A stretch of 64,000 bases of DNA from Oryzias latipes (lineage: Eukaryota > Chordata > Actinopteri > Beloniformes > Adrianichthyidae), in assembly GCF_002234675.1 (NCBI RefSeq), contig NC_019859.2, positions 17,516,311 through 17,580,310 of the forward strand, in the 5' to 3' direction. The notes below the pieces were generated by a model. The model worked only from the letters and a program-made list of their open reading frames with translations. It was not told the origin of the DNA and did no database searches. Position numbers and translations under genes: made by a program. Shown here piece after piece: positions 11,605-20,506 of this stretch. Each line of letters starts with the position of its first letter. Position 1 is the stretch's first letter.

Positions 11605-12866
11605 TTGTATATGATATGGCTTTTGTGTATTGTTATGCCATTGGTTAAACATAATTCTGTTAAAGAACTACAGGGTCGCATTGTTATGACGTCACAGCGG
11701 TGCGGGGGGCAGCGGGAAGGAGATGCTAAATGTGTTGACAGGGTGCACAAAAGCAGCAGAAAGTTTAAAACCAAATCACATCCAGACGTCAAACAGAGCA
11801 AATCGTGGAGGCCTCAACACAGTAAACCAAATGCACAGTGTCATAAGTGCGGCAGCTCATCACCCCATCCAAAACGTGAGTGTCCAGCTAATGAAACAGT
11901 ATGTCATGCATGTGGAAAAAAGGGACATTACATGAGAGTGTGTAAAAATAGGAAGACTTTGAGTGAAGTGGAGGAAGATGTCAATGCCTTATTCCTTGGC
12001 AGTGTTACCAGCAACGGAGAGTCGTGGATGGTAAACATAATCATAAACAACAAAAGCGTGTCATTCAAAATAGACACAGGAGCTGATGTCACAGTATTGC
12101 CACTTCAGGTGTTCAAAGAAATCTTCAGAGACAGTTGCCCACCCACTCTTCAAAAACCAACCAAGCCTCTGTTTGGACCTGGAAGAAAGCCGTTGGAAGT
12201 CCTCGGGTTCACAGAGATGAGACTAAGGAAATGAGCTAAAGAAGCAAGAGATGATGTGTACATCCTGAAACACCTGCACACAGCATTGCTGGGGAGACCT
12301 GCTATTCACAAGTTGGAGTTAGTTACTCGAATAGACACTCTCAGCATCGAAACACTAAAAGTCAGCTACCCAAAGCTGTGCAGCGGTCTTGGTGAAGTGA
12401 AGCAGCCATACAACATCAAGTTAAGACCAGATGCTCAGCCCTTCTCATTAAAGACACCTCGGAGAGTTCCATTGCCGCTCATGGACAAAGTGAAGCAGGA
12501 ACTGTCCCGCATGGAAGACTTAGGTGTGATAACCAAAATAGAGGAGCCAACAGACTGGTGTTCTGGCATGGTGGTGGTACCCAAAAAGAAAACAGACAAG
12601 GTGCGTATTTGTGTTGATCTCACACACCTCAACCTTTCTGTGTGTCGAGAAAAATACATCCTGCCATCAGTGGAAGAGACACTAGGCAAATTGGCTGGAG
12701 CCAGGATTTTCAGCAAATTGGATGCTAATATGGGATTTTGGCAAATTCCCCTTACAGAAGAGTCAGCCAAATACACCACCTCTATTACACCTTTTGGCCG
12801 TTACTATTTTAGGCAGCTACCTTTTGGTATTGCTTCTGCTCCTGAACATTTCCAGAACAGAATATG
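11605..12866 (+). pseudogene. Truncated Ty3/gypsy gag-PR-RT, copy 1
   Basis: An open frame (an ATG occurs at 11608) carries two zinc knuckles (CHKCGSSSPHPKREC and CHACGKKGHYMRVC) followed by the protease motif FKIDTGADVTVLP. An in-frame TGA at 12232-12234 interrupts it. The same frame then continues into RT with LGVITKIEEPTDWCSG, VRICVDLTHLN, FSKLDANMGFWQIP and FGIASAPEHFQ. It stops at 12865-12867, before the YxDD catalytic motif, so RT is truncated and RNase H and integrase are absent. It resembles the K02A2.6-like group of animal Ty3/gypsy elements. The junction lies just upstream of the uso1 exons. Copy 2 has the same TGA plus a further frameshift. Confidence 0.88.
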
Positions 12867-13364
12867 AAATGGTTTTTTTTTTTTGCATGTTTGGTTTTGT
12901 TTTATTCTTTAAAACATCCAAACTGTTTGGTGTTGGCTGTAATGGATACTAACACTTGGCATCATTTGACTGCCATAACGATGATTTCAAAACATTTGTT
13001 TACATTTATTATTTATAGGTGTGTTTATTATTTTTTGTTTGTTTGTTTGGCCTTCAGATGCTTATTAAGGCTAATTTCTTTCAAATATTTCCTTTTTCTG
13101 CTTGTTTTAGGGTTAGTTGTTAGTTGTTTTGTGCTTGAGCGCTTTAAAAAACCAAGGAGTTCATTTTGGAGTGTTCTGTGGTTGTGATTCGGTTGAGGTT
13201 TAGATGAACTCTGAACCCGATCGATTTTAACCCTTCTAACTTCCACTCCTGTGTTTAGTTCTTTGGGTCTGAAGTCTCTTTGTGTGAGCTGTCTAACATG
13301 CTTTTGATGCCTCTGCTCGCGTGTCAGAAGCTCCTCGTCAGACTCACTGTTTGGTTTTCTGCAG

Positions 13365-16034
13365 GGCAGCAAAGTCCAGACCAGGGTGGGCCTCCTCATG
13401 CTGCTGTGCACATGGATCAGCAACTGTCCCATTGCTGTCACGCACTTCCTGCACAACCAGGATAACGTTCCCTTTGTATCCTTCATCAAGACCTTTTTAC
13501 CTTCTCCCCCCTTTGACCTCTGAGTCTACATTTCTGCTTAAATGCATCTTCACATCAAATCCGACCTCTGAGCGTAAAGAGGACCCATGTGTTTATTGCT
13601 GGGGAGGGAGCCCCTGTCCTCCACTGGCTTCTCTGCATGAGCCTTGACTCTGAGTCCTGCAGCTGACGGCTCAGATCTCTGAGAACCTGGGAGAAGACGA
13701 GAGGCTGGTGCAGGGCCTTTGTGCGCTGCTGCTCGGCATCTGTATCTATCATAACGATAACTCACTGGAAAACTACACCAAGTACGTGTCTTTGAGTCAC
13801 TTTAACATTCTGTTAGACTCGATGTTTGAATGAAAACACAGATTTTCTTCCCGTCGTCTTCAGGGAGAAGCTAAAGCAGCTGATTGAGAAGCGCATCGGA
13901 AAGGAGAACTTTGTGGAGAAGCTGGGCTTCATCACCAAACATGAACTGTATTCGCGGGCGGCCCTAAAGCCGCAGCCCGTCTTCCCGTCGCCGGAGCAGA
14001 TGCTGTTCGACCACGAGTTCACCAAGCTGGTCAAAGAACTGGAAGGTAAGGGAGGCCGCCGTCCTCATGTGCAAGTGATGGTTTGAGTCCCAGTTGACGT
14101 AACGCTGCTCATCACAGGGGTGATCACCAAAGCGGTTCACAAGTCCAGCGAGGAGGACAAAAAGGAGGAAGAGGTGAAGAAGACGTTGGAGCAGCACGAC
14201 AACATCGTAACTCGATACAAGGAGCTGATCAGAGAACAGGTTTGTCGAATTTGGCTTCTAAAAATGTTGCCCATTAGTCGTGGATTTGCTGTAGTCTCCA
14301 GATAACATCAGAGTTTGGACTGTGTGACTCAGGATGCTCAGATCCAGGAGCTGAAGGAGCAGGTAGCAGCGCTGTCCTCCCAGCACGAGCAGATGCAGGC
14401 CACTGTCGCACAGCAGCTATCCCAGATCCAGCAGCACAAAGACCAGTACAACATCCTGAAGCTGAAACTAGGTCAGTCCTCGTCCAACACGCAAAAGCTC
14501 ACTCTGACACTTTTACAGTTTCTATAACCTTTTTGTTGGTTTAGAAATGATGGAGACATTCATGTCTGATCCTTTTTGCGCTAAAGAGCAGCTTATGTTA
14601 TTAAAGGAAATTCATTTTCTTGTCTCTTATCTGCCTTTGAGGGAAAAGCTTCCACTGTAGCTGAAGACTGGATTTGTAGGGTTTTTATTTACACTTTGAA
14701 AGGTTTGAGTCACACGTCCCACAGAAAAAGTCACTTTTCCCTGAGCTTTTTTCAGATTTTTAGTTTTTGATGATGGCTTTTGGTATGAAACGTTGCTGAT
14801 TACTGTAGTCTATTTTATTTTTTCCTGTTTTCCAGAAATGTAAAAGAAAGTCACTTCTTGGTTTTCAAAGCTTAACTTTGTTCCGTCTGTCGTGTTGCAG
14901 CAGAAGCTTTTTATTGCAGTTAAGACACAAACATGAATAACAACACAATTTGCCATCAACTCCTGTGACCAATCACCTGCTTCCTGGCCCTTCTAGGCAT
15001 TCTGGGTAGTGTAGTCATATCACATTACATGATATTTGTTACTGTGCCTGATTGGGAAAAAAAACAGCCAGTAATCTTAAAATATTTTCTTGATTTCCTT
15101 TGATGGTAAATAATATTTTCAGTCTGTAAATTCTCCCAATTGCCTTAATGGTGGTGTAGTGGTTAGCACTCTCGCCTCACAGGAGAAGGTTTGAATCCTG
15201 GCCGGGTTCTTTCTGTGTGGAGTTGGCATGTTCTCCCATGCATGTGAGGGTTTTGTGGCTTCCTCCCACAGTCCAAAAAGCGTCTTCATAGGTTCACTGA
15301 TGACTCTAAAATGTCCCCAGGTGTGCTTGTGTGAGTTTGTGTACCTGCAACAGACCGGCGACATGTTCAGGGTTTTAACCGCGCCTTTGGCTTGTGACCC
15401 AAAAAAAGGTTTAGCAGCTTCTGATGATGGAAGAAAATTCTCCAAATCAAAGACTTGTTTAGCCTTTTAGAGTTCAATGAGACAATTTTGAGCAGACATT
15501 TTGATTTGAGAGATAAATCTTCATGTCTGCGAACCACAGCAGGTCTATAGTGCTGAATCAGCAGCTTCTATCTGACTCTCCTGTTTGTTTAAACAGAAAC
15601 GGTGTTCCCGTCAGCCCTCTATAGAAATGAGACTCGTTTTACCTCAGAATGTAATCGATGCTTTAAGAACAGGTGTGTGGTATGTCTGAAGGGTTGGAGT
15701 GTTTTGGTATGTAATCATGTGTATTGTCATCTTCAGGTAAGGAGAGTCCGAGTCAGGGGGACGGCTCCCAGCAGAACGGACTGCAGACCGAGGAGCTCTC
15801 TCAGCTCAGAGAGGAGCTGGACGAGCTCCGCAAGCAGCACGCAGTCCTGCAGACGCAACTCGCCGAGCGAGACGCACTAATCACCACCCTGGTTAGTAGA
15901 TCTAGAAGATTGAGTGAGTGAGTGAGTGAGTGAGTGAGTGAGTGAGTGAGTGAGTGAGTGAGTGAGTGAGTGAGTGAGTGAGTGAGTGAGTGAGTGTGAG
16001 TGAGTGTGTGAGTGTGAGTGTGAGTGTGAGTGTG

Positions 16035-16072
<38 letters not shown>

Positions 16073-16538
16073 TGAGTGAGTGAGTGAGTGAGTGAGTGAG
16101 TGAGTGAGTGAGTGAGTGAGTGAGTGAGTGAGTGAGTGAGTGAGTGAGTGAGTGAGTGAGTGAGTGAGTGAGTGTGGGTGTGGGTGTGGGTGTGGGTGTG
16201 GGTGTGAGTGAGTGAGTGAGTGAGTGAGTGAGTGAGTGAGTGAGTGTGTGTGTGTGTGTGTGCTGGGATGAGGAGGATTCTAAAAACGTCATGAAATAAA
16301 CCAGTAAATAAAATAATTTCTGCTGATTTGAAAAGTGACATTTTTGTTCAGATCTGAAGAAAAACCATTGCATCCGTTTTTGTCACCAGCTGTAATCTAC
16401 TTCAATTTGAAGGTTTAAATGTCTTGAAATGTGATTCCTGGTATTTAATGTTTATTTATTTCATTGTAACTGTAGCAGTCGAGCTCCCAGACGACAGAGA
16501 GCCCGGCAGGAGGATCAGACAACACAGAGCTGCTGCAG
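13365..16538 (+). CDS. uso1: uso1 (p115) internal exons, partial gene, copy 1
   Basis: Seven exons with AG/GT borders and compatible phases: 13365-13475, 13663-13781, 13864-14045, 14118-14239, 14333-14471, 15737-15891, 16476-16538 (891 nt, 297 codons, no stop). The product reads GSKVQTRVGLLMLLCTW, then LVQGLCALLLGICIYHNDNS, LKQLIEKRIGKENFVEKLGF, DHEFTKLVKELEGVITKA, EEDKKEEEVKKTLEQHDN and a heptad-rich QLREELDELRKQH stretch. This is the end of the USO1 globular head and the start of its coiled-coil tail. USO1 is a Golgi/ER vesicle tether that works with Rab1, GM130 and SNAREs. No 5' exons lie upstream: a Ty3 fragment comes first. Downstream only four codons of an eighth exon remain (22600). 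Probably a partial gene copy, though every exon is open. Confidence 0.9.
15140..15390 (+). mobile_element. tRNA-derived SINE in uso1 intron, copy 1
   Basis: An A-box-like GTGGTGTAGTGGTTAGCACT (15151-15170) and a B-box-like GGTTTGAATCC (15188-15198) sit at tRNA spacing. They are followed by a fish SINE body (GTGTGGAGTTGGCATGTTCTC, then CCACAGTCCAAAAAGCG). It lies in the 1.27-kb intron between uso1 exons five and six. The copy is at 46588-46835. Confidence 0.7.
15914..16260. repeat. (GTGA/GTGTGA)n minisatellite, copy 1
   Basis: About 350 bp of GAGT/GTGA tetramers mixed with GTGTGA, GTGTGG and GT runs, starting about 22 nt after the splice donor of the sixth uso1 exon (15892). The matching site in copy 2 (47356-47397) is only about 40 bp. 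Confidence 0.95.
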
Positions 16539-17349
16539 GTGAACTGGGACTTTTTTATGTGCTGATACGAGTTTGCTCCAGTTAGTACATGAGAACAACG
16601 CCAAACTGTAAAAAGATCCGGTTCATGTCATGTCTGTCATGGAGACTTTAAAAAAGCACGAATACAGATACGCCACAGGGCAGTGTGCTGAGCCCTCATC
16701 TTCTTCACTTTGCTCCCTGTTTTTACTTTGAAAGTCCTAATGGATGTGGACCATCAGAGCAAGTGGTGCTCGGACACAAACCTCATGGAAAAAGCCTTCA
16801 AAAGCAGACCTGAAGGATCTCCTGGTTCAGATCATTGCAGATCCAGTCTTGATGGTAGAAAGAAGAGTTTGCTGACTATCACAAGCTGGTTAAGACTTTT
16901 CTGCAATAAAGGTGTAAAAAACACAAACAAACCCCAAACTGCCTCCCTCCATCCTGTGAACATCTGCAGGAGCTCAGTTCCTCTTGACTGTTTGTCTGTC
17001 CGCTGCTGAAAGACCAGATCTTTCCCTAGAATTGTTGGAGTTGAGCATTTCAAACAATCTAAAAAGAGACGATCAGAACAGATGAACAGTTTGAACCGTT
17101 TCCATCTGGCAAACCGTTCAGAGCGCTAAAGTCTGGGACTAATGCTTTCTAAAGTCGTGCATTTTAACATAACTAAAATACTGCTATATTTTTCTCAAGT
17201 GATCGTTTTTTGTTAAGTCGCAAAGTCGGTTTGGTGAGATTTTTTTATCATTCTCACTGATCAGCTATCAGCTCAGTTTCAGTTTAGCTGTGTGGGACTT
17301 TGATCTCAGAGCTATTTAATACCCCGCCTGTGGTTTTTACACAAACCAC
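16539..17349. other. uso1 intron sequence, nothing recognised
   Basis: Follows the GTGAAC donor of the seventh exon. A long open frame at 16710-17009 shows no homology and no splice borders. No later uso1 exon was found before the Harbinger element. Confidence 0.5.
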
Positions 17350-17684
17350 CTGGGGCCTGTTTCAGAAAAGAGGTTAAGTGTAAACTCTGAGTGCATTAAC
17401 CCTGAAATCAGGGAAACCCTGGGTTTTCTGTTTCAGAATGGGAGGTTTGTTAAACCAGAGAAAGCAGATTAAGTCAAACCCGTTTCTGAAAGAGAGGTAA
17501 CTTACTCGGAGTCAGTGTCTATGGTTACTTATGCTGTGAACCTAACCTGGTCGGGAGCAGGTTTTACTCTGTAAACTAAAGGTTTCTGCCGGTCCCCTCC
17601 CCTTTTTAAAGACGAAGCGGTATGTTTCGCTTTAACCTTCATTGCCCACATTTCCGTCACACAGAGACGGTCTAAGTGACAAGA

Positions 17685-17858
17685 ATGGCTTGTTCTTTCT
17701 TGGAGGACCCAATAGACGAGGAGGCTGCATTAATTCGTAGAGAATTATATTTACCTCGTACGAGGATTTTGAGAAGACTCGATTTTTTGTCATTTCCCCA
17801 TACGTTTTTGTTTGAGCGTTACCGTTTTTCGTTGCAGTCAATTACATATATACAATGA
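17685..17858 (+). pseudogene. HARBI1-like transposase N-terminal fragment
   Basis: From ATG 17685 the frame reads MACSFLEDPIDEEAALIRRE, then LDFLSFPHTFLFERYRFSLQ, matching the N-terminus of PIF-Harbinger transposases. It stops at TGA 17856-17858, just after the ITYI motif. The catalytic domain is absent. Equivalents: 48822-48995 (+) and 52015-52188 (-). Confidence 0.8.
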
Positions 17859-18791
17859 AAACAACATTAGATATGTATTGCTATGTAGATGTTTCATATG
17901 TCAAATATTGTCAACAAAGCCTACATCCATGACATGCTCAAATTTGACCTGATTGAATCATGTTTTTATACTTCATTTTTAGCTGCTGCCATGTTCTTTT
18001 AATTCCTGCAGGATTGCATCTACATGAAAATGAAATCAGGGACATTGAATTAGATTAATGTAACAATTACTTTTTGGAAACACAATTTGCTAGTACTGCT
18101 TACTTTCTTATTCCCATATAAACCTATACCACTTGATCAATACAAGGGTAGTGTTGCAGCGTGTGTGTGCTGAGCGGGGTGCGATCCACGAGAGAGAAGG
18201 GGAGGGGCGATTGCAGGTGCAGATGGGGGGGGGGGGGTGAGCACGGAGCGGAGGTGTGTGCGTGGTATGTATTGTGTGTTCGGAGGACGGAGCACTTAGT
18301 TAAATAAAGAGAAGGTGTCATTCCTAGAATATCTGTTTTGGAGTCATTCTTAATCCGCTCTGGAGTTTGAGGGTTTCGAACGGAAGTGAACCCCGAAGGA
18401 GAATTCCCTTCGGCCCTGAAGGAAATCTCCCCTGCGCTTCTGACCACGGTCGGTCGGAAAGACGAGAGAAAAGAAAGGAGAAGTTTTCGCGCAGCGAAAG
18501 GTTCAACAGTAGACAACAGTTCACTTTTAAAAACACAATTGCATGTATTAATATTAAACTGACCAACGTTTGCAAGAGGGGAAGGTTAACAAAAAAGTCC
18601 TCTAAACATTACCGACGTTAAATGCATTTTCCCCCCAGATTGATTCTGTACACTATGCAGCATTTCATGCATTTACACCAGGAATGACACTTCAAAGGTA
18701 CACCTAAATATCACCATTTTTTATTTCACTCCTTACGCTATTTAAAAAGTTATTACAGCCAATATTTTTTAACAATGATTTAAATGCAAAC

Positions 18792-19010
18792 TTAGGCATT
18801 AACTTGAGCAGCTATGTTGTCCCACGCTAACTGTCTCTGTTTTGCAGATGCAGCGGTGTTGCTTTTCTTCTGGAATATATGCTCATATTCACTGTAACTC
18901 TGCAGCAGCACGTCAAGTTCAGCTGGAGAAAAATACGCAGACCTCTTTTTTTCACGGTTGCCATGGTGACTCGTGATATCTGCGCTCCATTGATAATGGC
19001 TTCTTATAGT
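18792..19010 (-). pseudogene. Harbinger Myb/SANT-like protein fragment
   Basis: The minus-strand peptide KKRSAYFSPAELDVLLQSYS through AKQRQLAWDNIAAQVNA is the Myb/SANT-like DNA-binding domain of the second Harbinger ORF (NAIF1-like), which normally helps the transposase reach the nucleus and the TIRs. The good-context start ACCATGG near 18962 is out of frame with the domain, so the ORF looks frameshifted, and it stops right after the domain. The open frame extends upstream to 19121 without a convincing start. Confidence 0.75.
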
Positions 19011-19178
19011 CGCGGTGCGCACGCTCAACTCCGAATCAGTCCACTCAGAGTTGATTGACCTAACGTGGATCAGCTTCTCTGAAACAGAAAACTCAGAGTT
19101 GTTAATCTCCCGATTGACCAACTGAGTTTAAGTTCAACCTCAGAGTTGGTTGAACCTCCTTTCTGAAACAGGCCCCTG

Positions 19179-19556
19179 GTCTGAGAAAGTCTGTAGTTGT
19201 TCCAGCAGGAGGAGTAAACTCACCGCCTGTGAGGCATGACTTACAGAGGTACCTTTGGTGCTGAACCTTTATTTAACTCTCAGGAGTCTAAGGTGGAATT
19301 CAAAGTTTTTGTCTCCTTTGGAGTTTGATGTTTTCACCTTAAAAACTGTTGGTCATTTTTTTTCAGTACGACTTTACCAGGGTGTTTTAGTTGTCATTTT
19401 GCTGTATGGTATTAACGCATTTGACCTGAAATCATACTAAAAGAAACCCAAACTCATGCAGATTTATTTTTTTAGCTTGAAAATACAAATGTTTTGTATA
19501 ATTTATGATTAACTATGTAGACATTGGGCAAAGCGTTCAATGCAAACAAACTGTCA
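19179..19556. other. Spacer between the two Harbinger elements
   Basis: About 380 bp of non-coding sequence (intron-like, AT-rich) forms the loop between the two inverted Harbinger arms. Nothing recognised. Counterpart 50322-50699. Confidence 0.5.
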
Positions 19557-20506
19557 GACCTTTCAGTACAGATATGGGTTCAACCAACTCTGAGGTTGAA
19601 CTTAAACTCTGAGTTGGTCAATCGGGAGATTAACAACTCTGAGTTTTCTGTTTCAGAGAAGCTGATCCACGTTAGGTCAATCAACTCTGAGTGGACTGAT
19701 TCGGAGGTGAGCGTGCGCACCGCGACTATAAGAAGCCATTATCAATGGAGCGCAGATATCACGAGTCACCATGGCAACCGTGAAAAAAAGAGGTCTGCGT
19801 ATTTTTCTCCAGCTGAACTTGACGTGCTGCTGCAGAGTTACAGTGAATATGAGCACATATTCCAGAAGAAAAGCAACACCGCTGCATCTGCAAAACAGAG
19901 ACAGTTAGCGTGGGAAAACATAGCTGCTCAAGTTAATGCCTAAGTTTGCATTTAAATCATTGTTAAAAAATATTGGCTGTAATAACTTTTTAAACAGCGT
20001 AAGAAGTGAAATAAAAAATGGCGGTATTTAGGTGTACTTTTGAAGTGTCATTCCTGGTGTAAATGCATGAAATGCTGCATAGTGTACAGAATCAATCTGG
20101 GGGGAAAATGCATTTAACGTCGGTAATGTTTAGAGGACTTTTTTGTTAACCTTCCCCTCTTGCAAACGTTGGTCAGTTTAATATTAATACATGCAATTGT
20201 GTTTTTAAAAGTGAACTTTTGTGTACTTTTGAACCTTTCGCGGCCCGAAAACTTCTCCTTTCTTTTCTCTCGTCTTTCCGACCGTGGTCAGAAGCGCAGG
20301 GGAGATTTCCTTCAGGGCCGAAGGGAATTCTCCTTCGGGGTTCACTTCCGTTCGAAACCCTCAACCTCCAGAGCGGATTAAGAATGACTCCAAAACAGTT
20401 ATTCTGGGAATGACACCTTCTCTTTATTTAACTAAGTGCTCCGTCCTCCGAACACACAATATATACCACGCTCACCCCCCCACCCCCTCCTTTCTGAAAC
20501 AGGCCC
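19557..20506 (-). mobile_element. PIF-Harbinger element 2, inverted and deleted, copy 1
   Basis: Same family as element 1 in opposite orientation. The outer TIR is intact (CTTTCTGAAACAGGCCC ending 20506). The inner end is degraded: CCTTTCAGTACAGATATGGG replaces the clean TIR before GTTCAACCAACTCTGAGG. It keeps the Myb/SANT-like frame on plus (19524-19943). Relative to the full version in copy 2 (50700-52522) it lacks about 0.87 kb near 20478-20485, including the transposase fragment. Confidence 0.88.

Larger units (their letters stand above)
17353..19175 (+). mobile_element. PIF-Harbinger element 1, non-autonomous, copy 1
   Basis: Terminal inverted repeats are GGGCCTGTTTCAGAAA at 17353 and TTTCTGAAACAGGCCC ending at 19175. 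They are flanked by a 3-bp direct repeat CTG (17350-17352 and 19176-19178), as expected for PIF-Harbinger. Both Harbinger genes survive only as starts: a HARBI1-like transposase N-terminus on plus (17685-17858) and a Myb/SANT-like gene start on minus (18792-19010). The DDE domain is missing, so it is an internal-deletion derivative. It lies head-to-head with a second copy at 19557-20506. Confidence 0.9.

Noticed and set aside
15151-15200. Possible tRNA gene
   Set aside because: A- and B-box-like motifs are followed by a typical SINE body, and no cloverleaf or anticodon arm is evident.
15801-16373. Long minus-strand His-Thr / Ser-Leu-Thr-His repeat proteins
   Set aside because: Pure translation of the GTGA minisatellite inside a uso1 intron.
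18227-18240. G homopolymer as a regulatory G-tract
   Set aside because: A variable homopolymer within a dead Harbinger; length differs between copies and is error-prone.
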